Shown here: piece by piece, positions 18,631 to 26,944 of the stretch | Layout of the letters: every line of letters starts with the position of its first letter | Numbering within the stretch: position 1 is the stretch's first letter | Assembly (NCBI RefSeq): GCF_005876955.1 | Contig: NZ_SSCL01000011.1 | Span: 1 to 64,000, forward strand | Source of the DNA: Sinomonas gamaensis | GTDB taxonomy: Bacteria; Actinomycetota; Actinomycetes; Actinomycetales; Micrococcaceae | Direction of reading: 5' to 3' | Length of the DNA stretch: 64,000 nucleotides | Notes under the pieces: generated by a model | Seen by the model: the letters and a program-made list of their open reading frames with translations, nothing else | The model's database searches: none | Told to the model about the DNA's origin: nothing | Translations under genes and position numbers: made by a program

Positions 18631-20333
18631 GGCTGGATTCCTTGAAAAGCTGGTTCGGGGGCGAGGGGTTCGAGGGTGGCGGGGTCCACCGGAGTGAACT
18701 GCACCCGGTGGCCGGGCGGCAGCTGGGCCGCTGTGGGGAGGTCCTCGGGTACGACGACGGCGATCACCGGGTAGCCGCCGGTGACCGGGTGGTCGGCCAG
18801 GAATAGGACGGGGTGGCCGCTGGGCGGCACCTGCAGGGAACCGGCGACGGCTCCCTCGCTGGGCAGCTCGCCCTCGCGGCTGCGCTGCAGAGCGCGAGCG
18901 GGCGCTCCGTCGTCCGCCGCTGCGGCCGGAGGAGCGGGGGCGAGGCGGACGCCGATGCGGTTGGACTGCTCGGTGACCACCCAGTCCTGGCGCAACGCCT
19001 CGAGGGCATCCTCGCTGAACCAGTCCTCCCGGGGCCCGAGGACTACTCGCAGCTCCGTCACAGTCTGGCCCAGTCCGAGGGTCGACGCCTCGGAGAGACC
19101 CACAGGCCGGACGCCTTCGACTGCCCCCACGGGCAGCACCGTGCCCGGAGCGAGGGCGGCCGGGCCGATCCCGGACATGGAGTCCGTGGAGCGACTCCCC
19201 AGAACGGCGGGCACGTCCAGGCCGCCGCGGGCGGCGACGTAGCTGCGCAGGCCGAGGGCTGGGGCGCCGAGGCTGAGGGTCTCGCCGTCGAGCAGTGCGA
19301 AGGGGCCGCACATGGCCGGACGGTGGACGAGCTGCCCGGTCGGGCTGCGGATCTCGAGGGGAACGCTCGCCCCGGCCACCGCGAGCACCTGGTCGCCGCG
19401 GGCGCGGACGGTCAGCCCGCCGAGGAGATTCTCGACGACGGCCGCGCCCGGCTCATTGCCGACCAGTCGGTTGGCCTGCCGTGCGGACTGCTGGTCCGCG
19501 GCCCCTGCGGCGGAGACACCAAGGTCTCCGAGGCCGGGGCGGCCGAGGTCTTCCAGCAGGGACTGCAGGCCGGTGGACTCGACGAGCAGCGCGCTCTCGG
19601 GGGCCCGGACCTCATCGGGTGCGGGGGATGAATCGACCTCGTCGGCCGTGCTGCTCGCTGCCAGCCGGAGGGACTCGCGGACGGCGACGTAGCGGACGGT
19701 GTCGCCCGGGCGGACCAGCGCTGGGGATTCCCGTTCGAGGTCCCACATCACCGCGTCCGTGTGGCCGATCAGCTGCCATCCGCCGGGGGACTGGCGTGGG
19801 TAGACGGCGGAGAAGCCGCCGGCGAGGGCCACCGAGCCGGCGGGGACGGCGGTGCGGGGGGAGCTGCGGCGGGGGACGTCCACGCTGGAGTTCTCGCCGA
19901 CGAGATACGTGAAGCCCGGGGCGAAGCCGCCGAAGGCGGCGGTCCAGAGCTGTCCGGTGTGGGCGGCCACGACGCCGTCGGCGCCCAAGCCGGTCAGCCG
20001 ACCGACCTCGGCGAGGTCCTCGCCGTCGTACACCACTTCAATGGTGATTTCGCGCTCGATGGTGATTTCGCGCTCGATGGTGATCTCGCGACCAGCGGCG
20101 AGCTGCCCGGCGTCCAGCTCCAGCTCCAGCTGCGGAAGGGTCTGGCGGGCGGCCGCGGTGGTTGCGTGGGAAGAGAAGGTCACGAGGACTGTGGCGGCCG
20201 CGGCGACGGCTTCGAGCTGACCGGGGAGCGGCTTGGTCCTCAGGCGGGTGTGCAGCGCGAGCACGGACTCCAGATCGGACAGCTCGACGAGCAGGCCGCG
20301 TCGGCCCGCCCAACGGAGGCCGGTGACGCTCAC
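18627..20333 (-). CDS. Fused 5-oxoprolinase subunits PxpB-PxpC (KipI-KipA / AHS1-AHS2 domains)
   Basis: A 568-residue fusion. Residues about 1-225 form the PxpB/KipI (AHS1) domain, with [12 protein letters not shown] and a Pro/Gly-rich Arg loop ([20 protein letters not shown]); residues about 245-560 form the PxpC/KipA (AHS2) domain, with [39 protein letters not shown] and [20 protein letters not shown]. In separate-subunit relatives these act with PxpA to cleave 5-oxoproline using ATP, and together they resemble the urea carboxylase carboxyltransferase domain. GTG start at 20333, overlapping pxpA by four bases. Odd: a triple REITIE hexapeptide repeat near residue 85, coded by an 18-base tandem repeat. 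Confidence 0.88.
   Translation of the reverse strand: MSVTGLRWAGRRGLLVELSDLESVLALHTRLRTKPLPGQLEAVAAAATVLVTFSSHATTAAARQTLPQLELELDAGQLAAGREITIEREITIEREITIEVVYDGEDLAEVGRLTGLGADGVVAAHTGQLWTAAFGGFAPGFTYLVGENSSVDVPRRSSPRTAVPAGSVALAGGFSAVYPRQSPGGWQLIGHTDAVMWDLERESPALVRPGDTVRYVAVRESLRLAASSTADEVDSSPAPDEVRAPESALLVESTGLQSLLEDLGRPGLGDLGVSAAGAADQQSARQANRLVGNEPGAAVVENLLGGLTVRARGDQVLAVAGASVPLEIRSPTGQLVHRPAMCGPFALLDGETLSLGAPALGLRSYVAARGGLDVPAVLGSRSTDSMSGIGPAALAPGTVLPVGAVEGVRPVGLSEASTLGLGQTVTELRVVLGPREDWFSEDALEALRQDWVVTEQSNRIGVRLAPAPPAAAADDGAPARALQRSREGELPSEGAVAGSLQVPPSGHPVLFLADHPVTGGYPVIAVVVPEDLPTAAQLPPGHRVQFTPVDPATLEPLAPEPAFQGIQP
20041..20093. repeat. 18-base tandem repeat inside the pxpB-pxpC gene
   Basis: The unit ATGGTGATTTCGCGCTCG occurs twice exactly (20041-20058, 20059-20076) and a third time with one early change and a divergent end (20077-20093). 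On the coding strand it adds in-frame REITIE units to the KipI domain. Slippage would change length by six residues without breaking the frame. Confidence 0.9.
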
Positions 20334-21088
20334 ACGAAGCTCCGGACCGTCACGCCGGCCGCTTCAAGGCCTTCTCGGACCGCGCCCGCCATTGCCACTG
20401 CGCCTGGGGTGTCCCCATGGACGCAGATGCTGTCCGCCTGCACGTCCAGTACCGACCCGTCGCGAGCCACAATCTTGCCCTCCGTGGCCAGACGGACCAT
20501 GTTCTCCACGATCACGGCGTTGTCGTGGAGCACCGACCCGGGCTCGCGGCGGGACACGAGGGTCCCATCCGGGTTGTACGCGCGGTCGGCGAACGCCTCG
20601 CGGACGGTCCGCAGGCCACGCTCCTCGGCTTTTCGCAGCGCCACTGCACCGGGCAGCAGCAGGAGCGGGAGGTCCGGATTGTAGGAGTGCACCGCGTCGA
20701 CCACGGCCTGGGCGTGGGCCTCGTGGTGGACGATCGTGTTGTACAGGGCTCCGTGGGGCTTCACGTACTTGATCTGCGAGCCGGCCACGCGGGCCAGGCC
20801 CTCCAAAGCGCCGAGCTGGTAGACGACGTCGTCCGCCAGTTCGGTGGGGGAGCAGTCCACGAAGCGGCGACCGAAGCCAGCGAGGTCGCGATAGCCTACG
20901 TGCGCCCCGATGGTCACGCCCGCGGCCACGGCGTCCCGGCAGGTGCGGGCGATGGTTGTCGGGTCGCCAGCGTGGAAGCCGCACGCGACATTGGCGCTCG
21001 ATACGTGGTGGAAGACCGCGGCGTCGTCGCCCATGGTCCAGTTGCCGAACGACTCGCCGACGTCGCTGTTCAGATCGATGTAAGGCAT
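20330..21088 (-). CDS. pxpA: 5-oxoprolinase subunit PxpA (LamB/YcsF family)
   Basis: LamB/YcsF family protein of 252 residues, the PxpA subunit of the ATP-dependent 5-oxoprolinase that opens 5-oxoproline to glutamate. Seen: the signature N-terminus [53 protein letters not shown], and [12 protein letters not shown] start at ATG 21088 because families begin with MxxIDLN; an ATG 30 bases upstream is in frame but adds unrelated residues. First gene of the leftward operon pxpA, pxpBC, accBC-like, gntR. Two palindromes lie in the 253-base gap to the divergent MFS gene. Confidence 0.92.
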   Translation of the reverse strand: MPYIDLNSDVGESFGNWTMGDDAAVFHHVSSANVACGFHAGDPTTIARTCRDAVAAGVTIGAHVGYRDLAGFGRRFVDCSPTELADDVVYQLGALEGLARVAGSQIKYVKPHGALYNTIVHHEAHAQAVVDAVHSYNPDLPLLLLPGAVALRKAEERGLRTVREAFADRAYNPDGTLVSRREPGSVLHDNAVIVENMVRLATEGKIVARDGSVLDVQADSICVHGDTPGAVAMAGAVREGLEAAGVTVRSFV

Positions 21089-21140
21089 TGTGATCCCCGT
21101 CTCAGGTTGGTTCTGCATCCATGATGCCCGAAGGAGGAGG

Positions 21141-21153
21141 ATTGTTCAACAAT
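21141..21153. promoter_or_regulatory. Perfect palindrome upstream of pxpA
   Basis: ATTGTT-C-AACAAT, a perfect 13-base palindrome 53 bases upstream of the pxpA start. The spacer and core differ from the GATTGT-TG-ACAATC sites of the first island, suggesting a different GntR protein, most simply the one encoded at 16146-16835. Confidence 0.6.
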
Positions 21154-21230
21154 TCGGCCTGAGTTTTAAAGGAGGAGTGTGATGCGCTTCATCCCACCCT
21201 GTGGGCTGGTCCACTCGGACCCCTAGACAG

Positions 21231-21243
21231 ATTGTTGAACAAA
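21231..21243. promoter_or_regulatory. Second palindrome of the pxp type, upstream of the MFS gene
   Basis: ATTGTT-G-AACAAA, one mismatch from perfect symmetry, 98 bases upstream of the MFS start and 90 bases (about 8.6 helical turns) from the first copy. A paired-site arrangement in a divergent promoter. Confidence 0.55.
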
Positions 21244-21341
21244 GACCTAGCATGGAACCACGATTCGGGCGATGATGCTGCGGCGCCGCCCGTCTGCAAA
21301 ATCCCCCCTCCGGGCCCCGGCCCCCGAACCGTAAGGCTGTC

Positions 21342-22604
21342 ATGTCACGAATCGAGAACCAGACTGGCGAGGATACTGGGCGGTTCGCTTGGTATCGCAC
21401 TCTTGGGGAGCGCGGCCGGAAGGCATGGATTGGGGCTTTCGGCGGCTACGCCCTCGATTCCTACGATTTCCAAGTCCTGCCGCTCTCGCTCGTAGCGATC
21501 GGCGCCTACTTCCATCTCTCGACCGGCCAGGCCGGGCTGCTGACCACGGTCACCCTCGTGGTGTCGGCGATCGGTGGGGCGCTGGCGGGAATCCTCGTGG
21601 ACCGGATCGGCCGCACCAAGACTCTGATGATCACCGTGGCAGCCTTCGCACTCTTCACGGTCCTCTGCGGCTTCGCCGGCAGCTTCGAACAGCTGCTGGT
21701 CTTCCGAACGCTCCAGGGACTGGGGTTCGGAGGCGAATGGGCCACGGGCGCCATCCTCGTCGCCGAATACGCGAAGCCCGAGTACCGAGGCCGCGCGGTG
21801 GCCTTCATCCAGAGTTCCTGGGCTGTGGGTTGGGCGCTGTCAGTCCTCGTCTACACGCTGGTCTTCAGCTTCGCCCCCGCCGACATGGCCTGGCGAGTGC
21901 TGTTCTGGACGGGTGCCCTCCCCGCCGTGCTGCTCCTGTTCGTCCGCCGGAACGTCACGGACGCCGATTCGGCCACCGAGCGCCGGCTTTCCAGCGCCAA
22001 GCGCGGAGGATTCGGAGAGATCTTCAAAGGTCCCATGGGCCGCACCACGTTCTTCGCCTCGCTTCTTGCCACGGGCGTCCAGGGCGGCTATTACACGTTG
22101 GCCTCGTGGGTTCCGACCTACCTGAAGGTGGATCGCGGCCTGAGCGTTGTGGGAACTGGCGGCTACCTGACCTTCCTCATCTCGGGCGCCTTCATCGGAT
22201 ATGTATCCGGCGGCTACCTCACTGACCGCCTCGGGCGGAAGAAGACGTTCCTGCTGTTCTCCGTCCTCTCCACCCTCGTCATCTTCGCCTACGTCAACAT
22301 CCCAGCTGGGGCCAACACCCTGGTCCTCATCCTCGGCTTCCCCCTGGGCTTCTTCACCTCAGCGATCTTCAGCGGCTTTGGATCGTTCCTCTCCGAGCTC
22401 TACCCGGCCCACCTCCGGGGGACCGGGCAGGGCTTCACCTACAACTTCGGGCGCGCTGTAGGCGCCTTCTTCCCAACTCTCGTGGGTTTCCTCGCCGCGA
22501 CGCTTGGAGTCGGGGGCGCCATGATCTTCGGTGCCGCCGGATACGCCATCGCTGTGCTGGCGCTGCTCGGCCTGCCCGAGACCAAGAACCGCGAGCTCGC
22601 CTGA
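21342..22604 (+). CDS. MFS transporter (metabolite:H+ symporter / AAHS-like)
   Basis: A 420-residue major facilitator with about 12 hydrophobic segments. Seen: after TM1 [17 protein letters not shown], the loop-2/3 motif [14 protein letters not shown] and its repeat [15 protein letters not shown], with [18 protein letters not shown] and [17 protein letters not shown] in the N-half, as in the sialate/aromatic-acid and MHS groups. It would import an organic acid. Divergent from pxpA, sharing operator-like palindromes, and followed after 52 bases by the DUF1445 gene, so 5-oxoproline or a related lactam/acid is the obvious candidate substrate, though unproven. ATG preceded by GTAAGG. Confidence 0.87.
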   Translation: MSRIENQTGEDTGRFAWYRTLGERGRKAWIGAFGGYALDSYDFQVLPLSLVAIGAYFHLSTGQAGLLTTVTLVVSAIGGALAGILVDRIGRTKTLMITVAAFALFTVLCGFAGSFEQLLVFRTLQGLGFGGEWATGAILVAEYAKPEYRGRAVAFIQSSWAVGWALSVLVYTLVFSFAPADMAWRVLFWTGALPAVLLLFVRRNVTDADSATERRLSSAKRGGFGEIFKGPMGRTTFFASLLATGVQGGYYTLASWVPTYLKVDRGLSVVGTGGYLTFLISGAFIGYVSGGYLTDRLGRKKTFLLFSVLSTLVIFAYVNIPAGANTLVLILGFPLGFFTSAIFSGFGSFLSELYPAHLRGTGQGFTYNFGRAVGAFFPTLVGFLAATLGVGGAMIFGAAGYAIAVLALLGLPETKNRELA

Positions 22605-22656
22605 ACCTGGCAGCTCTGTTCCCCGTCCCACCCCATCTCTGGAAGAGAGAACACCT

Positions 22657-23454
22657 GTGACATCCCAAAGCCTGATCCCCCAGTCCACGTCGCCCAGCGA
22701 GGCCCGTGCCGAGTTCCGCAGCGGCCTAGTGGTGCCTACATCGGGCTGGGCTGCAGGGTATACCCAGGTGAACATGATCTCGGTTCCTGCGGATTGGGCG
22801 TACGACGTGCTGCTCTTCTGCCAGCGGAACCCCAAGCCCTGCCCCGTCCTCGACGTCACAGATCCCGGTGCCACGGCGAGCGTGCTCGCCGAGGGAGCCG
22901 ACCTGAGAACCGATATCCCGCGTTACCGCCTCTGGCGTGATGGCCAGCTGGAGGCGGAGCTCGACGACGTCGTGGACCATTGGCGCGATGACCTCGTGAC
23001 CTTCCTGATCGGCTGCAGCTTCACGTTCGAGTCGCCGCTGGTCGAGGCCGGGGTGCCGCTCAGGCATGTCGAGCAGGGACGTAACGTCTCGATGTATCGG
23101 ACTGACGTCGAATGCCGGCCGGCTGGCCGCATGCATGGGCCGATGGTCGTGTCCATGCGCTACATCCCAGAGAGCCTTGTCGAGACGGCCTTCCAAGTAA
23201 GCGCGCGCATGCCCGCCGTACACGGGGCTCCGGTCCACGTCGGAGATCCGCGAGCCCTGGGCATCGCTGATCTCGCCCAGCCTGACTATGGTGATTCCGT
23301 TGAACCGCAAGACGGCGATGTTCCGGTCTTCTGGGCGTGCGGGGTGACCCCTCAGGCGGCTCTGATCGCCTCTAAGCCGCCGCTCGCCATCACCCACGCC
23401 CCCGGGTACATGCTCATCACGGACGTCGCCGATTCCGACTACCGGATCCCGTAG
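22657..23454 (+). CDS. DUF1445 / YcsI-family protein (putative hydro-lyase, D-glutamate cyclase-related)
   Basis: A 265-residue DUF1445 protein. Seen: early [22 protein letters not shown], then [37 protein letters not shown], and [22 protein letters not shown] near the end, characteristic of YcsI. GTG at 22657 is chosen because the upstream frame reads back into the MFS gene. In Bacillus, ycsI sits with ycsF (pxpA) and kipI/kipA. DUF1445 is also part of the mammalian D-glutamate cyclase, which makes 5-oxo-D-proline, so this gene may supply or drain the 5-oxoprolinase substrate. Which D/L form is used is not readable here. Confidence 0.85.
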   Translation: MTSQSLIPQSTSPSEARAEFRSGLVVPTSGWAAGYTQVNMISVPADWAYDVLLFCQRNPKPCPVLDVTDPGATASVLAEGADLRTDIPRYRLWRDGQLEAELDDVVDHWRDDLVTFLIGCSFTFESPLVEAGVPLRHVEQGRNVSMYRTDVECRPAGRMHGPMVVSMRYIPESLVETAFQVSARMPAVHGAPVHVGDPRALGIADLAQPDYGDSVEPQDGDVPVFWACGVTPQAALIASKPPLAITHAPGYMLITDVADSDYRIP

Positions 23455-23525
23455 CCAGCGCGGCAGCGCCCTCCGAAGGGACCATTTGGGAGCAGCATTG
23501 GTTCTGATCCGTGTCAGGATCAGGT

Positions 23526-24464
23526 ATGCCACAGCGCCTGATGCTGCTCGACGCCCCGTCGCTGTACTTCCGCGCCTTCCACGGGGTCCCGGACACGATC
23601 CGCCGCAGCGACGGGACCCCGGTGAACGCCGTGCGCGGCCTGCTGGACATGATCGCCCGGCTGACCTCCGACTATCAGGCGACGCACCTCGTGGCCTGCA
23701 TGGACGACGACTGGCGACCGAAGTGGCGGGTGGACCTGATCCCCGCGTACAAATCGCATCGCGTGGCGCAGGCTGTGGCGGACGCTCCTGATGTGGAGAT
23801 CGTGCCGGAGGGGCTGACGGCGCAGCTTCCACTGATCCGCCACGTGCTCCGCCTCGCCGGCATCGCCGTCGTCGGCGCCCCGGAGCACGAGGCCGACGAC
23901 GTGGTCGGCACGTACGCCAGCCGGGCGGAGCTGCCAGTGGACGTGGTCACGGGGGACCGTGACCTGTTCCAGCTGATCGACGACTCGCGCCAGGTACGCG
24001 TGATCTACACGGCGCGGGGCATGAGGAACCTGGAGCTCGTCACGGACCGGGTGGTCGTGGAGAAATACCGCGTGCTGCCCGAGCAGTACGCCGACTATGC
24101 GGTCCTCCGCGGTGACACCTCGGACGGCCTGCCCGGCGTGGCGGGGATCGGCGAGAAGAGCGCGGCGTCACTGCTCCTCCAGTACGGAACGCTCGACGGG
24201 CTGCTTGCCGCAGCCGCGGATGCCGCCAGCGGCCTCTCCGCCCCCATCCGGTCCAAGCTGGCCGCAGCTGCGGGCTATCTCGCGGTCGCGCCTGCCGTCG
24301 TGAAGGTGGTCCGCGACCTCGACCTGCCGACCCTTGAGGAGGCCGGAGCGGAGCTGCGCCCCATCGTCGGCGATGCGCGTGCCGAGCTGGAAGGCCTCGC
24401 CACGGAGTGGAACCTTGGCGGCTCGGTCAAGCGCCTCCTTCAGGCGTTCGACCAGCGCCGCTGA
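23526..24464 (+). CDS. 5'-3' exonuclease (FEN/PIN-like, DNA polymerase I N-domain homologue)
   Basis: A stand-alone 5'-3' exonuclease of 312 residues, like the N-terminal domain of DNA polymerase I, which removes RNA primers and flaps. Seen: LLDAPSLYFRAFHGVPD (metal Asp), HLVACMDDDWRPKWRVDLIP and AYKSHR, the acidic EHEADDVVGTYA and VTGDRDLFQL, then the helix-hairpin-helix region GDTSDGLPGVAGIGEKSAASLL. I start at ATG 23526 with AGGA nearby; a GTG 15 bases earlier is possible. Such separate exonucleases are common in actinobacteria besides polA. Nothing in the neighbourhood points to a specialised role. Confidence 0.9.
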   Translation: MPQRLMLLDAPSLYFRAFHGVPDTIRRSDGTPVNAVRGLLDMIARLTSDYQATHLVACMDDDWRPKWRVDLIPAYKSHRVAQAVADAPDVEIVPEGLTAQLPLIRHVLRLAGIAVVGAPEHEADDVVGTYASRAELPVDVVTGDRDLFQLIDDSRQVRVIYTARGMRNLELVTDRVVVEKYRVLPEQYADYAVLRGDTSDGLPGVAGIGEKSAASLLLQYGTLDGLLAAAADAASGLSAPIRSKLAAAAGYLAVAPAVVKVVRDLDLPTLEEAGAELRPIVGDARAELEGLATEWNLGGSVKRLLQAFDQRR

Positions 24465-24481
24465 GGGGAAAGATCAGATCC

Positions 24482-24685
24482 ATGCCCGGATGTTGCCGGC
24501 CGCGAGGCCCTCGCGGCCCGCAACTAGACCAGCTGTTCATCACGTCGGCCTGCGTCGGGCTGACGGAGCGGCAGCAGGCGAACGAGGTGCACGCGGGGGC
24601 GATCTTCGTCCTCGACCCCGGCGTGACGGGTCGTCCGCCTGCTTCCTTCAGAGACGACGCGAGCTCGGCGGCAGCAGTGGAGTAG
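24482..24685 (+). pseudogene. C-terminal relic of an SMP-30/gluconolactonase-family protein
   Basis: A short frame that begins abruptly and reads GPQLDQLFITSACVGLT, HAGAIFVLDPGVTGRPP and ASF, the C-terminal end of SMP-30/gluconolaconase-like beta-propellers (family: GPDLxTLYVTSA and GxLFxLxPGVxGxP). About 240 residues of the propeller, with its metal-binding Glu, Asn and Asp, are missing. Probably the scar of a deletion between the exonuclease gene and the next locus. A sugar-lactone hydrolase would fit the galactonate genes 3 kb away, but that link is speculative. Confidence 0.6.
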
Positions 24686-24702
24686 TGGGACCGGGCCCCG
24701 GC

Positions 24703-25290
24703 TCAGGCCCTGCGGCGCTTTCGCAGGGTCCTGAACGCGACCGCGGCGAGGGCGCCCGCCGCCAGCGCCCACGGGCCGCCGACGATGATCGGGTCGATCC
24801 ACTGGTGGTTGACGTCAGCGCGCTTTTGCCCGAACCGGGACCGGAGGCCGCCCCGTGAGAACTCGCTGAGCACCCCTGTCTCGGTGACGGGATTGTCTGG
24901 GCGGAGGGAAGCAAACGAGCGCAGGTGGTGTTCCCAGGCGTCTATCCTGTCTGCCGCGATGAGCAGCAGCCAGTGCGCGGCCCGGCCCTCGCTGTACTTG
25001 TAGGCGTGCTTCCGGACGGCGCCGGAGACGCCCGCGGGAGGCGTGGAGGTCCCGAAGACGGGGGGCAGGAAAGCGTGCTCGACCGACCGTTCCCGAGGCC
25101 ATTTCTCGGGCTGGCGTTCGGGGAAGTCCCAGTGCGCGCCGGTCTCAATGCCAGGGTTCTCGCGGGGGTAGGAGGGCCGGTCGGCAGGGTCGAGGTCAGC
25201 GCCCCATCCGGGGATCTGTGACCGGAGGTCTTCGGCGGACCTCTTGAGGGTGGTTTTGCTGGCGATGTAAGGCGTGGCTATCTCAGACAT
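24703..25290 (-). CDS. Conserved hypothetical protein with a C-terminal membrane anchor
   Basis: 195 residues, not assigned to a named family by eye. It starts at ATG 25290 and ends in a hydrophobic stretch (IIVGGPWALAAGALAAVAF) followed by RTLRKRRRA, which looks like a single tail-anchoring helix with a positively charged cytoplasmic end. The body is polar, with HAYKYSEGRAAHWLLLIAADR as its most conserved-looking segment. It begins 12 bases after the alcohol dehydrogenase stop on the same strand, so it belongs to that operon. Catalytic function is not evident; it may attach a partner to the membrane. Confidence 0.65.
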   Translation of the reverse strand: MSEIATPYIASKTTLKRSAEDLRSQIPGWGADLDPADRPSYPRENPGIETGAHWDFPERQPEKWPRERSVEHAFLPPVFGTSTPPAGVSGAVRKHAYKYSEGRAAHWLLLIAADRIDAWEHHLRSFASLRPDNPVTETGVLSEFSRGGLRSRFGQKRADVNHQWIDPIIVGGPWALAAGALAAVAFRTLRKRRRA

Positions 25291-25302
25291 TGTGCGCTTC
25301 CT

Positions 25303-26451
25303 TCAGGGCTGGCCTGCGACAACGAGCGGCTTGATGATGTTGTCCAGCTTGGCGGAGAAGATGTGGTAGCCCTCCGCGATGTGTTCCAGTGGAATACGGT
25401 GGGTGACGATGTCGCTGGGCTTCAGGTAGCCGTTGCGGATGTGCTCGAAGAGCCTGGGCCATTGGCGCTTTACCGGGCACTGGTTCATGCGCAGGGTCAG
25501 GCCCTTGTTCATGGCGTCGCCGAACTTCACGGCGCTGAACATCGGGCCGTAGGCGCCCACCACAGATACAGTGCCACCCTTGCGGACTGAATCAATAGCC
25601 CAGTTGAGAGCAATGGGCGAGCCGCCCTGCAGTTTGAGCTTGCTGCTGGTGACGTGCTGGAGGAAGTTGCCGTCCGCCTCAGCCCCCACGGCATCAATCA
25701 CGACGTCGGCGCCCAGATAGTCGGTTTCCTTCTTCAGGTGCACCACGATGTCGTCGTACTCCGTGAAGTTGAACGTCTCGGCGTGCGCGAAGGACCTTGC
25801 CTTCTCCAGCCGGTACTCCAGATGGTCGATCACGATCACCCGTCCGGCGCCCATCAGCCATGCGGACTTGGCCGCGAACAAGCCCACCGGGCCAGCACCG
25901 AACACCACCACCGTGTCGCCTTCCACGATGTCCCCGAGCTGGGCGCCGAAGTAACCGGTGGGGAGGGCATCGGTGAGCAGCACGGCGTCCTCCTCGTCCA
26001 TCCAGTCGGGGATCAATCCCGGCCCCACGTCAGCAAAGGGGACTCGCGCGAATTCGGCCTGACCGCCGTCGTAACCTCCGCAAGTGTGGGAGTAGCCGTA
26101 GATGCCGCCTACCGCCGTCGCATTCGGATTGACGTTGTGGCAGTTGGAGTACAGGCCGCGGGAGCAGAAATAGCAGGAGCCGCAGTACACGTTGAACGGC
26201 ACCATGACCCGGTCTCCGGGTTTGAGCCGCTCAACCGACGGGCCGACCTGCTCCACCACGCCAACGAACTCGTGCCCGAACGTCATCCCCACCCGCGTGT
26301 CCGGCATCATGCCGTGATAGAGGTGGAGGTCGGATCCGCAAATGGCGCCCGTGGTGACCCGCACTATCGCGTCGTTCGGATGCTCGATCTTCGGAATGTC
26401 TTTCTCTTCGACCCGGACCTTGTACGGGCCGCGATAAACCATCGCGCGCAT
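25303..26451 (-). CDS. Zinc alcohol dehydrogenase, glutathione-independent formaldehyde dehydrogenase-like
   Basis: Medium-chain dehydrogenase of 382 residues. Seen: catalytic zinc CGSDLHLYHG and GHEFVGVVE, the structural zinc region VYCGSCYFCSRGLYSNCHN, the long insert YSHTCGGYDGGQAEFARVP typical of FdhA-like enzymes, and the Rossmann motif VFGAGPVGLFAA. ATG at 26451 follows GGAAAGG. Relatives act on formaldehyde or other small aldehydes, often by a bound-NAD dismutation, but also on threonine and sorbitol, so the substrate remains open. It heads a two-gene leftward unit with the membrane-anchored hypothetical protein. Confidence 0.85.
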   Translation of the reverse strand: MRAMVYRGPYKVRVEEKDIPKIEHPNDAIVRVTTGAICGSDLHLYHGMMPDTRVGMTFGHEFVGVVEQVGPSVERLKPGDRVMVPFNVYCGSCYFCSRGLYSNCHNVNPNATAVGGIYGYSHTCGGYDGGQAEFARVPFADVGPGLIPDWMDEEDAVLLTDALPTGYFGAQLGDIVEGDTVVVFGAGPVGLFAAKSAWLMGAGRVIVIDHLEYRLEKARSFAHAETFNFTEYDDIVVHLKKETDYLGADVVIDAVGAEADGNFLQHVTSSKLKLQGGSPIALNWAIDSVRKGGTVSVVGAYGPMFSAVKFGDAMNKGLTLRMNQCPVKRQWPRLFEHIRNGYLKPSDIVTHRIPLEHIAEGYHIFSAKLDNIIKPLVVAGQP

Positions 26452-26536
26452 CAGGAGCCTTTCCTTTCCGGCTTCTCCCTCAGGCTCCCGCCGTCCTCGA
26501 CACTTACGTCGTTCGGGCCGTTGCAAGTTATTGCCT

Positions 26537-26863
26537 TCACTCCTCCACTCCTTTTTCTTGATGCCATGTCAATTCTGGCCAAGCGGTTGCACCGTGCGGG
26601 TATCTTCCAGCGCCAGAAGGCGGGGAAATGGGATAACCAGGATTATGGCGAGTCGAGTTCCGCCGAGCGGGCATGAGGCCCTCTGGTTTCAAGCGGGCAG
26701 GCTGTCGTCTTGACACTTGCGCAGTCTTGGTGAACGACTCGCTGACGATCTCGATGTCCCAGGCCTCGCGGTCCTCCCCCCTTGGCTGGAGGTCGGTGAT
26801 CCGGCGCGCGACGTCAGTCGGCGAGGCGGGATCGGCCAAGAGGCCGACGTGGACCGGGTTCAT
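26537..26863 (-). pseudogene. Probable N-terminal relic of a conserved actinobacterial protein
   Basis: The first 48 codons (26863 down to about 26720) read like a protein start, with HVGLLADPASPTDVARRI and WDIEIVSES, resembling hypothetical actinobacterial proteins that begin VGLLxDPxxPxxxAxR and continue WxVEVVSEP. The rest of the frame (from SRRQPARLKPEG) looks non-coding. I take this as a gene cut after about 50 codons. The 493-base gap between the ADH and IclR genes otherwise shows no gene. The identification rests on pattern memory only. Confidence 0.35.
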
Positions 26864-26944
26864 TCCCCCGCACTACCCGCACGTCCATAGCCGTAACCAC
26901 CCTCCCTTTTCCTCGGCTCCACCACTGCAGGAGGCGCGAGATCA

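Noticed and set aside
20041-20093. 18-base repeats considered as a CRISPR or iteron array
   Set aside because: They are in frame inside a gene and have no spacers or replication gene nearby.
24334-24858. Plus-strand frame overlapping the exonuclease end and the next gene
   Set aside because: Composition is Arg/Pro/Ala-rich shadow coding; the better reading in this stretch is the SMP-30 relic in another frame.
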